A stretch of 64,000 nucleotides of DNA from Agromyces cerinus (GCF_016907835.1 NZ_JAFBCT010000001.1:3844001-3908000); one strand, 5' to 3'. Shown: positions 15,540-24,745, numbered from the stretch's first letter. The notes: a model not told the origin generated them from the sequence alone. Made by a program: numbers and translations.

Positions 15540-16907
15540 CTAGCGCTTCAGCGCGAACCGCCGGAACCCGACGAGCACGAGACCCGCGAGCATCGCGAGT
15601 GCCGCGAGGCCGAGGCCCGACGCGTCGGTGCCCGTGGATGCGAGCGTCGACGCGTCCGCGCCGTCGCCGGTTCCGCCCGAACCGCTTCCCGAGGCGACCG
15701 TCGAGCCGCCGCCGTCACCCGGAGTGGTGGGCGTCGTGGGGTCGGTCGGATCCGTCGGGTCGGTGGGATCCACCGGATCGACGGGATCGACGGGGTCCAC
15801 CGGGTCCACCGGGTCCACCGGGTCCACCGGGTCCACCGGGTCGACGATCGTCGTCGCCCCGTCGGTCTCGCTGTCGCCGATCACCGAGATGGCATTGCCG
15901 CCGGCCGTCACGGGCAGGGACAGGTTCGGCAGCAGCTGTGTTCCCCCGAGCAGCCCGCCGTTCCCATCCGTCGTCGCCGAACCGCCCCCGGTTCCTGGCG
16001 TCACGACCGTCTCGGCACCGGTCGACGTGCTGTCGCCCACTCCCGAGATCGCGTTGCCTCCGACCGTCACCGGCAGGCCGATCGACGGCAGCAGCTGCGT
16101 GCCGCCGAGGATCGAGCCGTCGCCGCTGGTCTCGGCTGATCCGCCGTTCGAGCCGGAGCCCGAACCGACGCTCGTGGCCGCGCCCTCGCTCGTCGAGTCG
16201 CCGATGAGCGAGATGGCGTTGCCGCCGACCGTGATCGGCACCGCTGCGCCGATGATCGCCTGCGTGCCGCCCAGGACCCCGTCGTCGCCGCTGGTTGCGG
16301 CGTCCGTGCCCGAGCCGGACTCCGTGCCGGTTCCCGACTCGACCGCCGTCCCGGCATCGGCGCTGCTGCTGTCGCCGATGAGCGAGATGGCGTTGCCGCC
16401 GAGGGTGATGGGAATCGACACGTCGACGAGTGCCTGCGTGCCGCCGAGCAGGGAGTCGTCCCCGCTCGTCTCGGCCGCTGCCGGCGCCGTTGCGCCCTCG
16501 CCCGCAGTGGGCGCGGGTGCCGGAGCGACCTCGGTGGTCGCGTCCTCCGTCGACGAGTCGCCGACGACGGAGATCGCGTTGCCGCCGATCGTCACCGGCA
16601 CCGACACGTCGATGAGCGCCTGGCTGCCGGAGCCGATCCCGTCGTCACCCGACGTGACGGCGACCGGTTCGGCCGTCTCCCCGCCGGTGACCTCGGTGCC
16701 CGCGTCCTGCGACGACGAGTCCCCGATGAGCGAGATCGCGTTGCCGCCGAGCGTGATCGGCAGGTCGATCGAGATGCCGGCTTGGGTGCCCGACAGGATG
16801 CCGTCGTCGCCCGTCGTCTCCGACGCGTGGGCGACTCCGGCGCCGAGGAGCGAGAGGCCCCCGGCGAAAAGGGTCGCATAGAGCGCCCTCAAGAGCAGTT
16901 TCTTCAT
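15540..16907 (-). CDS. Sortase-anchored surface protein with six chaplin-like repeats
   Basis: A 455-residue exported wall protein. Residues 1-28 are a signal peptide (ending GVAHA-SET). Six repeats of 50-62 residues follow, each with a SGDDGIL(S/G)GTQ start, a short beta core (DLPITLGG, DVSVPVTIGG, GLPVTVGG), the invariant GNAISxxGDS, and a variable Gly/Ser/Thr or Ala/Pro linker. The core resembles the chaplin domain of Streptomyces (GN..VPVxVCGNSVxVIG), with the cysteines replaced by glycine. After a (PVD)n and (PTD)n wall-spanning linker come LASTG, a membrane helix and FRRFALKR, i.e. a LAxTG sorting signal of the type used by class E sortases. ATG follows an AGGAGG-like site (AGGACTGG). 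Adhesive or surface-coating function is inference. Confidence 0.85.
   Translation of the reverse strand: MKKLLLRALYATLFAGGLSLLGAGVAHASETTGDDGILSGTQAGISIDLPITLGGNAISLIGDSSSQDAGTEVTGGETAEPVAVTSGDDGIGSGSQALIDVSVPVTIGGNAISVVGDSSTEDATTEVAPAPAPTAGEGATAPAAAETSGDDSLLGGTQALVDVSIPITLGGNAISLIGDSSSADAGTAVESGTGTESGSGTDAATSGDDGVLGGTQAIIGAAVPITVGGNAISLIGDSTSEGAATSVGSGSGSNGGSAETSGDGSILGGTQLLPSIGLPVTVGGNAISGVGDSTSTGAETVVTPGTGGGSATTDGNGGLLGGTQLLPNLSLPVTAGGNAISVIGDSETDGATTIVDPVDPVDPVDPVDPVDPVDPVDPVDPTDPTDPTDPTTPTTPGDGGGSTVASGSGSGGTGDGADASTLASTGTDASGLGLAALAMLAGLVLVGFRRFALKR
15735..15841 (-). repeat. Tandem repeat encoding the (PVD)n/(PTD)n wall linker
   Basis: Near-perfect 9-bp units (GGGTCCACC on the plus strand) repeated roughly ten times code for a Pro-Val-Asp and Pro-Thr-Asp spacer. 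The central copies are identical at nucleotide level, so the linker length is likely to vary by slippage between strains. Confidence 0.8.
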
Positions 16908-16937
16908 GATCCAGTCCTCCTGAACTGATGGGTGAGG

Positions 16938-16988
16938 TCGCTCCCAGGGCAGGGAGCGATGACCGTCTTCCGCCTCAAGAGCAGGCGG
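16938..16988 (-). terminator. Two hairpins between the two surface-protein genes
   Basis: TCGCTCCC/GGGAGCGA (16938-16945 with 16952-16959) and CCGCCT/AGGCGG (16970-16975 with 16983-16988). They lie just after the stop of the 17000-18079 gene and in the 5' region of the chaplin-like gene, so they can act as terminator or leader structure. Confidence 0.45.
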
Positions 16989-16999
16989 AACGGCCCCCG

Positions 17000-18079
17000 T
17001 CAGTCAGGGGTGGAGTCGGTGTCGTAGACCGGCGACGACGGCAGCGCGTCGTCGACCGAGTGGAGTGCGCGCGACGCGAGCGCGTCGAGTTCGAGGGCGG
17101 CGTACGCCGCGTCTGAAGTTCCGGATGCCGCACCGCCGCCGCTGCCCGCAGCGCCGGTGCCCGAACCGCCGACGCCGAGCGCCGGTGCCCCGAGCGCGGG
17201 CGAGCCGTCGCCACCCGGCGAGCCGCCGTCGGACGACGTGATGCCGCCGATCTCGGAGTCGATGGCCGGTGCGAGGTTCGTGGTACCCGAGCTTCCGGAG
17301 GTGCTCGAGAGCACGGCGTTCTGCCCGCCTGCGGCGGTGCCGGGCGGAGCGCCGGTGCGGCCGGGCGGTGCGGGTTCACCGGGTACCTGGCCGCCAGGGT
17401 CGGTGCCGTCGGTTCCGCCCGGGAGCAGCGGGATCGACGGGAGCTGGGGGAGCACGCCGCTGCCGTCGGTGGGCAGCGGCGGCGAGGTGCCGACGACGGT
17501 GCCGAGCGTGTCGTCGACGAGGCCCGCCACGGGGCCGAGCACACCGCCGACCGTTCCGTTCGGGAGCAGTGCTCCGACGATCGGGAGCTCATCGACGATG
17601 CCGTCGACCAGTCCGGCGACCGGGGTCGTGATGCCGCTGACGGTGTCGCCTCCGGCGATGTCCGAGACGGTGCCGGTGACGCCGTTGACGATGGTGCCGA
17701 CGGCCGCGTTGCCGCCGCCGATCACGGTGTTGACGGTCTCGGTGACGGTGTCGACCGCTTCGGGCACGACCGCTTCGACGGGTTCGGCGACGGGTTCGGG
17801 CAGCACCTCGACGACGGGTTCGACGACCCGGTCGACCGGCGTGACGACCGTCTCGACGACGTCGTCCACGACGCCGCCGACGGCTCCCGTGACCTCGGTC
17901 ACGCCACCGAGCAGCGAGCCGACGGTGCCGAGCAGACCGCTGCCCGAGTCGCGTTCATCGGCCGAGGCGCTCGGGGCGCTCGAGAACAGCGAGATGACGA
18001 GCCACACGGCGGTGAGGGAGGCCGCGAGGAGGGCGTAGCGGAGCCACGGCACCTGCCGTGCAGCATCCGCGGAGCTCAT
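17000..18079 (-). CDS. Secreted low-complexity protein
   Basis: A 359-residue protein starting at ATG after AGAGGGGTGGCG. Residues 10-37 form a signal peptide (LRYALLAASLTAVWLVISLFSS ... PSASADE). The mature part is rich in Val, Gly, Pro, Thr and Asp: VLGTVGSLLGGVTEV, VDDVVETVVTPVDRVVEPVVEVLPEP, then paired VAGLVD segments and a Gly/Pro-rich region. No domain is recognised; similar Val/Gly/Pro proteins occur among actinobacterial cell-surface proteins. It precedes the chaplin-like gene by 92 bp on the same strand, so the two may be coexpressed surface components (inference). Confidence 0.75.
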   Translation of the reverse strand: MSSADAARQVPWLRYALLAASLTAVWLVISLFSSAPSASADERDSGSGLLGTVGSLLGGVTEVTGAVGGVVDDVVETVVTPVDRVVEPVVEVLPEPVAEPVEAVVPEAVDTVTETVNTVIGGGNAAVGTIVNGVTGTVSDIAGGDTVSGITTPVAGLVDGIVDELPIVGALLPNGTVGGVLGPVAGLVDDTLGTVVGTSPPLPTDGSGVLPQLPSIPLLPGGTDGTDPGGQVPGEPAPPGRTGAPPGTAAGGQNAVLSSTSGSSGTTNLAPAIDSEIGGITSSDGGSPGGDGSPALGAPALGVGGSGTGAAGSGGGAASGTSDAAYAALELDALASRALHSVDDALPSSPVYDTDSTPD

Positions 18080-18239
18080 CGCCACCCCTCTTCGTTCCCC
18101 TGTTGGCCACCCTATGGGGGGTTCTTCTCGCGACGATACCCCCCGGACGGGGGCCAATCGGGACCACTTCGCCGACATGGCGGGCACGGATGTCGCGTGA
18201 ATTTCACCGGCATGTGATATCCCCGGCGATCGCGCCTGC

Positions 18240-18245
18240 GAGAAT
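18240..18245 (+). promoter_or_regulatory. Extended -10 of the RND transporter gene
   Basis: TGC-GAGAAT (hexamer 18240-18245) lies six bases before the ATG at 18252, so the mRNA is likely leaderless. No good -35 is visible, consistent with an extended -10. Confidence 0.5.
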
Positions 18246-18251
18246 CGAGCA

Positions 18252-21200
18252 ATGCACCTGCTCGCTGCGCTCAGCATGAAGAACCGTGCCCTCATCGCGC
18301 TCATCACCGTCGTCGTCGCGATCTTCGGCGGCATCTCGCTGACGAGCCTGAAGCAGGAGCTGGCGCCGTCGATCGAGTTCCCGCAGCTGTCGATCGTGAC
18401 GAGCTACCCCGGTGCGTCGCCCGACATCGTCAACACCGACGTGTCGACCCCGATCGAGACCGCGATCCAGGGCATCACGGGTCTCGAGTCGACCTCGACG
18501 ACGAGCTCGACGGGCCTCTCGCGCGTCACCGCGAGCTTCACCTACGGCACCGACCTCGCCTTCGCCGAGCAGAAGATGCTCTCGGCCGTGAACCGCATCG
18601 CCGGCCAGCTGCCCGAGGACGTCGACCCGCAGGTCATCGCCCTCAGCCTCGACGACTTCCCGGTGCTGCAGATCGCCGTGACCGGCGCCGACGACATCAG
18701 CGCGCTCTCCGACGAGATCGAGCGCACGACCCTGCCCGAGATCACCGACGTCGACGGCGTGCGCGAGGCGAGCCTCGTCGGCGAGATCGGCCAGCGCGTC
18801 ACCATCACGCCCGACCCCGCCAAGCTCGCGGCGTACGGCATCACCCAGCAGGCCATCCGCGACGCGCTGCAGCAGAACGGCCTGCTGGTGCCCGCGGGCA
18901 CGATCACCGAGGGCGACTCGACGTTCGCCGTGCAGACGGGCACGCGCATCCAGAGCGTCGACGAGATCGCCGAGCTTCCGGTGCTCGGCGCCACCGAACA
19001 GGTTCCGGATGTCTCCGAGGAGACTCCGACCGACGGAGCCGAGCTGCCCGACGGAGTGACCCTGCCCGACGGAGCCGAGCTGCCCGAGGGTGCCGCCGCC
19101 GCCGCCACGACGAGCGTGCCCGCGGCGATCACGATCGCCGACGTGGCATCCGTCGAACTGACCGACAACCCCGTCTCGAGCATCTCGCGCGTGAACGGCG
19201 AGCCCGCCCTGACCATCTCGGTCACGAAGCTGCCCGCCGCAAACACGGTCGAGGTGTCGAACGCCGTCACGGCGCTGCTGCCGGGCCTCGAGTCCTCGCT
19301 CGACACGACGAACCCCGGCGCGACGTTCACGGTCGTCTTCGACCAGGCGCCCTACATTGAGCAGTCGATCGAGTCGCTCGCCACCGAGGGCCTGCTGGGC
19401 CTCCTGTTCGCGGTCATCGTGATCCTCGTGTTCCTGATGTCGGTGCGCGCGACCCTCGTCACCGCGATCTCGATCCCGACGTCGGTGCTGATCACCTTCA
19501 TCGGGCTGCAGGCCGCCGACTACACCCTGAACATCCTGACGCTCGGTGCGCTCACGATCGCCATCGGCCGCGTGGTCGACGACTCCATCGTCGTCATCGA
19601 GAACATCAAGCGGCACCTTATCGAGGGCGTCGACAAGGCCGCCACGATCGTGCACGCCGTGCGCGAGGTCGCCGGGGCGATCACGGCCTCGACCATCACC
19701 ACGGTCGCGGTGTTCCTGCCGCTGGCGCTCGTCGAGGGCGTGACGGGCGAGCTGTTCCGGCCGTTCGCCCTGACGGTGACGATCGCCCTCGTCGCATCGC
19801 TCCTCGTGTCGCTGACGATCGTGCCGGTGCTCGCGTACTGGTTCCTGAAGCCCGCGAAGCTCGCCAAGCACGAGGACGAGGCCGAGATGGCGGCCGCCGC
19901 GTTCGTCGACGACGTCTGGCTCGCGCCCGAGCTCCGCGACGAGACCGGCTCGACGGGGCTCCCGTCTTCGCCGGGTGCAGCCGCGACCGCGACGGCCGTG
20001 AAGCCGAAGCCGAAGCCCGTCGCTCCGGCCGACGAGCTCGAGCACCCCTCGCGCCTCCAGCGCGGCTACCTGCCGATCATCGAGTGGACCCTCAAGCACG
20101 GCGTCGTCACGCTCGTCGTCGCCGGCCTCGTGCTCGGCGGCACCATCGCCATGATCCCCCTCATGAAGACGAACTTCCTCGGCTCATCGGGGCAGAACAC
20201 CTTCCGCGTGACGCAGGAGCTGCCGATCGGCACGAGCCTCGACGCCATGGACGAGGCCTCGCAGCCCGTCGAGCAGGCGATCCGCGACACCGAGGGCGTC
20301 GAGACCGTGCAGACCTCGATCGGCTCGGGCAGCGGCCTCACCGCGGCGTTCGGCGGCGGCGGCGCGACGATCACCTACTCGGTCACGACCGACGAGAACG
20401 CCGACCAGGACGCCCTGCAGGCGAGCGTGCGCGACGACCTCGATTCGCTCGACGACGTCGGCGAGGTCACCCTCGCCGCCTCGAGCGGCTTCGGCGCCTC
20501 GAGCGACATCGAGGTCGACATCACCGCCTCGAACGCAGAAGACCTGCAGGCGGCCACGGATGCCGTCGTCGCCGAACTCGACGGCATCGACTCGCTCGCG
20601 CAGGTCACCTCGAACCTCGCCGAGTCACAGCCGTACGTCGCCGTCGAGGTGAACCGAGCGGATGCCGCGGCAGCGGGCTACTCCGAGGTCGCCCTCGGCG
20701 GGTTCGTCTCGGCCGCGATGCAGCCGCAGCGCGCCGGAACCGTCGTGATCGACGAGAAGACCCTCACGATCTACCTCACGACCGACGACGCGCCCGCGAC
20801 CGTCGAGGAGCTCTCGGCCCTCGAGGTGCCGACGCCCGCCGGCCTCGTGCGGCTCGACACGCTCGCGACCGTCGAGAACGTCGACGGGCCGGCATCCGTC
20901 ACCACCGTGCAGGGGCTCCGCAGCGCGACCGTCTCGGCGACGCCCGCGGGCGACGACCTCGGCACCGCGAGCGGCGCCGTCGCCGCGGCGATCGACTCAG
21001 TCGACCTGCCGGCCGGCACGACCGCGTCGATCGGCGGCGTCAGCGCCGACCAGCAGGAGTCGTTCTCGCAGCTGGGGCTGGCGCTCCTCGCGGCGATCCT
21101 GATCGTCTACATCGTGATGGTCGCGACGTTCCGCTCGCTGCTGCAGCCGCTGCTGCTGCTCGTCTCGGTGCCGTTCGCGGCGACCGGAGCGATCGCGCTG

Positions 21201-21692
21201 CAGGTCATCACTGGCGTGCCGCTCGGCGTCGCCTCCCTCGTCGGCGTGCTGATGCTCGTCGGCATCGTGGTGACGAACGCGATCGTGCTCGTCGACCTCG
21301 TGAACCAGTACCGGGATCGCGGCATGAACGTGCGCGACGCCCTCGTGCACGGCTCGTCCCGTCGTCTCCGCCCGATCCTCATGACGGCGCTCGCGACGAT
21401 CTTCGCGCTGCTGCCGATGGCGCTCGGCATCACCGGGCACGGCGGCTTCATCTCGCAGCCGCTCGCGCTCGTCGTGATCGGCGGCCTCGTGTCGTCGACC
21501 GCGCTCACGCTCGTCGTGCTGCCGGTGCTCTACAACCTCGTCGAGGGCGGTCGCGAGCGGCGCCGGGCGAAGCGGGCGGCGAAGGCCGCGGGCGCGGCGG
21601 ATGCCCCGACGGCCGCCCCCGCTCCTGCTGCGGCTCCCGCTGCGGCATCGGACGCTCCTGAGGGCGAGGTCTCGCCGGGCGACGGGATCTGA
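18252..21692 (+). CDS. RND-superfamily efflux transporter (HAE1/AcrB type)
   Basis: A 1146-residue inner-membrane pump with the duplicated RND architecture: one membrane helix, a periplasmic-type loop, then six helices, repeated. Seen are SMKNRALIALITVVVAIFGGISL (helix 1), TxxSYPGASPDIV, the helix-4 proton-relay aspartates in GRVVDDSIVVIENI, and the second-half counterpart GIVVTNAIVLVDLVNQYRDRG. A non-conserved, threonine/glutamate-rich stretch is inserted near residue 255 (TPTDGAELPDGVTLPDGAELP), and a cytosolic Ala/Pro linker joins the halves. The C-terminus is charged and Ala/Pro-rich. There is no adjacent membrane-fusion protein, as expected for a Gram-positive. Substrate unknown. Confidence 0.92.
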   Translation: MHLLAALSMKNRALIALITVVVAIFGGISLTSLKQELAPSIEFPQLSIVTSYPGASPDIVNTDVSTPIETAIQGITGLESTSTTSSTGLSRVTASFTYGTDLAFAEQKMLSAVNRIAGQLPEDVDPQVIALSLDDFPVLQIAVTGADDISALSDEIERTTLPEITDVDGVREASLVGEIGQRVTITPDPAKLAAYGITQQAIRDALQQNGLLVPAGTITEGDSTFAVQTGTRIQSVDEIAELPVLGATEQVPDVSEETPTDGAELPDGVTLPDGAELPEGAAAAATTSVPAAITIADVASVELTDNPVSSISRVNGEPALTISVTKLPAANTVEVSNAVTALLPGLESSLDTTNPGATFTVVFDQAPYIEQSIESLATEGLLGLLFAVIVILVFLMSVRATLVTAISIPTSVLITFIGLQAADYTLNILTLGALTIAIGRVVDDSIVVIENIKRHLIEGVDKAATIVHAVREVAGAITASTITTVAVFLPLALVEGVTGELFRPFALTVTIALVASLLVSLTIVPVLAYWFLKPAKLAKHEDEAEMAAAAFVDDVWLAPELRDETGSTGLPSSPGAAATATAVKPKPKPVAPADELEHPSRLQRGYLPIIEWTLKHGVVTLVVAGLVLGGTIAMIPLMKTNFLGSSGQNTFRVTQELPIGTSLDAMDEASQPVEQAIRDTEGVETVQTSIGSGSGLTAAFGGGGATITYSVTTDENADQDALQASVRDDLDSLDDVGEVTLAASSGFGASSDIEVDITASNAEDLQAATDAVVAELDGIDSLAQVTSNLAESQPYVAVEVNRADAAAAGYSEVALGGFVSAAMQPQRAGTVVIDEKTLTIYLTTDDAPATVEELSALEVPTPAGLVRLDTLATVENVDGPASVTTVQGLRSATVSATPAGDDLGTASGAVAAAIDSVDLPAGTTASIGGVSADQQESFSQLGLALLAAILIVYIVMVATFRSLLQPLLLLVSVPFAATGAIALQVITGVPLGVASLVGVLMLVGIVVTNAIVLVDLVNQYRDRGMNVRDALVHGSSRRLRPILMTALATIFALLPMALGITGHGGFISQPLALVVIGGLVSSTALTLVVLPVLYNLVEGGRERRRAKRAAKAAGAADAPTAAPAPAAAPAAASDAPEGEVSPGDGI

Positions 21693-21729
21693 CGCCGACT
21701 GCCGTGACGTCGACGGCCGGCCCCGAGGG

Positions 21730-23058
21730 CTACTCGGCTGGCGGAGCCGGCGGTGCGAGCTCGGCGATCTTCGCGAGCAGCGAGGCCCGCTCCTGCGCGT
21801 TGCCGGTGAGCCGCGCAGCGGCCTCGAGCTCGCGGCGGGCCTCGTCCGTGCGGCCGAGCCGGCGCAGCAGTTCGCCGCGCACGGCGGGCAGGGGAGCGTA
21901 GCCCGCGAGCCTGTGGTTCGCGACGAGTTCGTCGACGATGCGCAGTGCGCTCGCCGGACCGGTCGACATCGCGACCGCGACCGCGCGGTTCAGGTCGACC
22001 ACGGGTGACGGCGCGAGCCGACCGAGCGCCTCATAGAGCAGCACGATGCGGGCCCAGTCGGTGTCGTCGACGGATGCCGCGACCGCATGGCACTCGGCGA
22101 TCGCCGCCTGCAGGCCGTACGCCCCGCGTCCACGTCCGATGGCATCGGCTCGGGCGAGTGCCGCCTGGCCTCGTCCGATCTGCGCGCGGTCCCAGCGCGA
22201 GCGGTCCTGCTCGTCGAGGGGGATCGGCGTGCCGTCGCGGGCCGTTCGGGCCGCGAACCGCGAGGCGGTGAACTCCATCAGCGCGACGAGCGACTGCGCC
22301 TCGGGCTCACGAGGCATGAGGCCCGCAACCATGCGAGTGAGCCTGAGGGCCTCGGCCGAGACATCCGGTCGCACCCATTGGTCGCCCGCTGCGGGCAGGT
22401 AGCCCTCGTTGAAGATCAGGTAGAGCACCGAGAGCACGGAGCCGAGCCGCTCGGCGTACTCGTTCGGCTCGGGCACCTCGAACGGCACCTTCGCCGCGGC
22501 GAGCGTCTTCTTCGCGCGCACGATGCGCTGCTGCACCGTCGCGGTCGGCACGAGGAAGGCGCGCGCGATCTCCTCCGAGCCGAGGCCGCCGACGATGCGC
22601 AGCGTCAGCGCGATCTGCGCCTCGCGCGAGAGCACGGGGTGGCACGAGACGAAGATGAGCCGGAGCACGTCGTCGTCGATGGTGTCGGGGTCCCAGAACG
22701 TATCGGATGCCTCGGCGCCCTGCTGCTCGAGGTCGCGGGCGAGCGCGGCGTACCGCTCGTCGAGGCGCTCGCGGCGGCGCCATCCGTCGATCGCTCGGCG
22801 CTTCGCGACCGCGGTGAGCCAGGCGCCGGGGTTGTTCGGCACGCCTTCGGCCGGCCACTGCCGCAGGGCCTCGACGAGCGCCTCCTGCGCGAGGTCCTCC
22901 GCCTGGCCGACGTCGCCGACGAACCGCGTGAGCGTCGCGACGATGCGCGCGGACTCGATGCGCCAGACGGCGGCCACGGCGCGCCGGGCGCGGTCGGCGG
23001 CGGCATCGGCATCGCCGCTCGCCGGTCCGGCCGCGCCCGGGGCATCCGTCTCGGTCAT
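21730..23058 (-). CDS. ECF sigma factor, ECF42 type with C-terminal helical extension
   Basis: A 442-residue sigma-70 family protein. Region 2 (about residues 28-95: VWRIESARIVATLTRFVGDVGQAEDLAQEALVEALRQWP) and region 4 (RIVGGLGSEEIARAFLVPTATVQQRIVRAKKTL) are clear. They are followed by a roughly 250-residue TPR-like C-terminal domain (LYLIFNEGYLPAAGD, LYEALGRLAPSPVVDLNRAVAVAMSTGPASALRIVDEL). This layout defines the ECF42 group, which is typically encoded beside a YCII/DGPF protein, exactly as here. Its ATG follows the partner's stop by nine bases. Confidence 0.92.
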   Translation of the reverse strand: MTETDAPGAAGPASGDADAAADRARRAVAAVWRIESARIVATLTRFVGDVGQAEDLAQEALVEALRQWPAEGVPNNPGAWLTAVAKRRAIDGWRRRERLDERYAALARDLEQQGAEASDTFWDPDTIDDDVLRLIFVSCHPVLSREAQIALTLRIVGGLGSEEIARAFLVPTATVQQRIVRAKKTLAAAKVPFEVPEPNEYAERLGSVLSVLYLIFNEGYLPAAGDQWVRPDVSAEALRLTRMVAGLMPREPEAQSLVALMEFTASRFAARTARDGTPIPLDEQDRSRWDRAQIGRGQAALARADAIGRGRGAYGLQAAIAECHAVAASVDDTDWARIVLLYEALGRLAPSPVVDLNRAVAVAMSTGPASALRIVDELVANHRLAGYAPLPAVRGELLRRLGRTDEARRELEAAARLTGNAQERASLLAKIAELAPPAPPAE

Positions 23059-23067
23059 GTTCTCGAC

Positions 23068-23499
23068 CTAGTTCGCGGTGCCGAGGCGACCCTCGGCCTC
23101 TGCGCGCCAGCCGGCCTCCTTCTGGATCCACTCGTTGTCCTGCGGGAAGTCCTCGAGCTCGGTGACGCGTCGCACCTCGAGCTTCGAGCCGGGCCCCAGA
23201 GGGCAGCGCTTGGCCCACTCGGCCGCTTCTTCGGGGCTCGAGGCCTGGATGATCCAGAAGCCGTTGAAGAGCTCCTTCGTCTCGCCGTAGGGGCCGTCGG
23301 TGACGACCGGGGGAGTCGAGTCGAAGTCGACGACGAAGCCCTCCTTCGCGTCGGTCAGCCCCTCGCCGCCGAGCAGCACGCCGGCCTTGATGAGCGACTC
23401 GTTGTAGGCGCCCATGGCGGCGATGACCTCGGTGAAGTCGAGGTTCTCGTAGTCCTCGACGGCTGCGTCGTTCGAGCGCATGATCAGCATGTACTTCAC
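23068..23499 (-). CDS. YCII-family (DGPF) protein, partner of ECF42 sigma factor
   Basis: A 143-residue protein starting at GTG after AAGGAGA; the longer open frame upstream lacks a ribosome site. It has the YCII signature: VKYMLIMRSNDAA, YNESLIKAGVLLGGEGL, the DGPYGETKELFNGFWIIQASSPEEAAEWAKRCPL core (the DGPF/DGPY motif), and ending LEDFP. The fold is a ferredoxin-like dimer; its activity is unknown. It is the first gene of the operon with the ECF42 sigma factor and is usually a target or cofactor of it. Confidence 0.92.
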   Translation of the reverse strand: MKYMLIMRSNDAAVEDYENLDFTEVIAAMGAYNESLIKAGVLLGGEGLTDAKEGFVVDFDSTPPVVTDGPYGETKELFNGFWIIQASSPEEAAEWAKRCPLGPGSKLEVRRVTELEDFPQDNEWIQKEAGWRAEAEGRLGTAN

Positions 23500-23632
23500 G
23501 GTGATTCTCCTTGTTCGGGAAGGGGCCGAAGTGCCCGCCTCACTCTGACGTCGAACGGGCGACGGCCGGATCGACATCGCTCCGAGAAATTCTCTCCCTC
23601 ATGCTGTCACGCGTCCGGGACTTGCGTCATTG

Positions 23633-23652
23633 ATACCCTAGGGGGGTATAGT
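23633..23652 (+). promoter_or_regulatory. CsoR-like copper operator and promoter before the copper chaperone
   Basis: ATACCCTAGGGGGGTAT (23633-23649) is a near-palindrome of the CsoR type (TACCC...GGGGTA). The -10 TATAGT (23647-23652) overlaps its right edge, and TTGCGT lies 19 bp upstream (23622-23627). Binding of a CsoR repressor would occlude the promoter. A similar site precedes the copper ATPase. No CsoR gene is in the window. Confidence 0.75.
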
Positions 23653-23679
23653 TGTGGCGACCGACGAAAGGATCGAACC

Positions 23680-24018
23680 ATGACGCTCGCACCAGAAGGC
23701 AGGACCGAGATCGACCTCGACGGCGGCGGGTGCTCCTGCTGCGCGATCGACTCGTCGACGGATGCCTCGGCTCCCGCCGAGACGGCGATCGACGCTTCGC
23801 TCGTCGAGGCGACGTTCGGCGTCTCGGGCATGACCTGCGGCAGCTGCGTCGCCCACGTGACCCAGGAGCTCACGGCCATCGACGGCGTCGACGCCGTCGA
23901 GGTCGAGCTCGTCAACGGCGGTGTCTCGGGCGTGACGGTGCGGAGCAGCGCTCCCATCTCCGACGCCGCGATCGCCGCGGCCGTCGAAGAGGCCGGATAC
24001 CGGGTGGCGGAGCGATGA
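23680..24018 (+). CDS. Heavy-metal-associated (CopZ-like) copper chaperone
   Basis: A 112-residue cytosolic protein. The HMA ferredoxin-like domain spans about residues 43-112 with the metal site MTCGSC (Cys53, Cys56) and helices TQELTAIDGVDAVEVELVNGG and AAVEEAGYRV. The N-terminal 40 residues are unusual: a cysteine cluster GGGCSCC (Cys18, 20, 21) followed by an acidic/serine stretch, which may bind additional metal. A CsoR-like operator lies 30 bp upstream, and the DUF305 lipoprotein gene overlaps its stop (ATGA). Confidence 0.9.
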   Translation: MTLAPEGRTEIDLDGGGCSCCAIDSSTDASAPAETAIDASLVEATFGVSGMTCGSCVAHVTQELTAIDGVDAVEVELVNGGVSGVTVRSSAPISDAAIAAAVEEAGYRVAER

Positions 24019-24659
24019 GCACCGCGGCTCGTGCAGGCGCCCGTGCGACCGCGCGCCGCCGCGGCATCGCTCGCACCCTGCCCGCCGTCGCGCTCGGCGT
24101 CGCCGGGGTGCTCGCATTCGCGGGCTGCACCGCGAACGCCGATGGCTCTTCGGGCGGTCACGACGGCCACTCGACGGCCGGGACCGAGACCGAGGCGCCC
24201 GCGGGCGCCGGCACCGCGGCCGACGTGATGTTCGCGCAGATGATGATCCCGCACCACGAGCAGGCGCTCGAGATGAGCGGCATCGTGCTCGCGAAGGACG
24301 GGCTCGACCCCGAGGTCGCCGCGCTCGCCGAGGAGATCGAGGCGGCGCAGGGTCCCGAGATCGCCCAGCTCGAGACCTGGCTCGGCGAATGGGATGCCCC
24401 GCGCGAGATGCCCGGCGGTGGCCATGGGATGAGCGGCATGCTGAGCGCCGACGAGCTCGCCGCGCTCGAGGCCGCCGACGCGACCGCCGCGTCGCAGCTC
24501 TTCCTCGAGCGGATGATCGAGCACCACGAGGGCGCGGTCGAGATGGCCGAGGAGCAGCTCGCGAGCGGCTCGCACGAGGGTGCGATCGAGATGGCCGAGG
24601 CCATCGTCGCGACCCAGACCGCCGAGATCGAACGGATGCGGGCTCTGCTCGAAGGGTGA
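24015..24659 (+). CDS. DUF305 lipoprotein
   Basis: A 214-residue exported lipoprotein; after a basic N-terminus the signal ends in the lipobox FAGC (about residue 37). Two DUF305 half-units follow, each with the hallmark histidine pair: MFAQMMIPHHEQALEM and FLERMIEHHEGAVEMAEEQL; a methionine/histidine-rich loop (MPGGGHGMSGML) separates them. Such proteins are commonly associated with copper resistance operons. It overlaps the copper chaperone gene by four bases and would share its CsoR-type control, implying metal binding outside the membrane (inference). Confidence 0.9.
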   Translation: MSTAARAGARATARRRGIARTLPAVALGVAGVLAFAGCTANADGSSGGHDGHSTAGTETEAPAGAGTAADVMFAQMMIPHHEQALEMSGIVLAKDGLDPEVAALAEEIEAAQGPEIAQLETWLGEWDAPREMPGGGHGMSGMLSADELAALEAADATAASQLFLERMIEHHEGAVEMAEEQLASGSHEGAIEMAEAIVATQTAEIERMRALLEG

Positions 24660-24745
24660 CCGAAGAGCTACGGTCGAGGTGGGGGCGCGGCGCGACGGCG
24701 ACCGTCGGCGGCCCCCACCCGTGACCGACCGTGCTCGGAGGCCCC

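Noticed and set aside
18118..18150. Possible third CsoR site (GGGGGG ... ATACCCCCC) between the surface-protein and RND genes
   Set aside because: The halves do not form the TACCC-N-GGGTA spacing and the neighbouring genes are not copper related.
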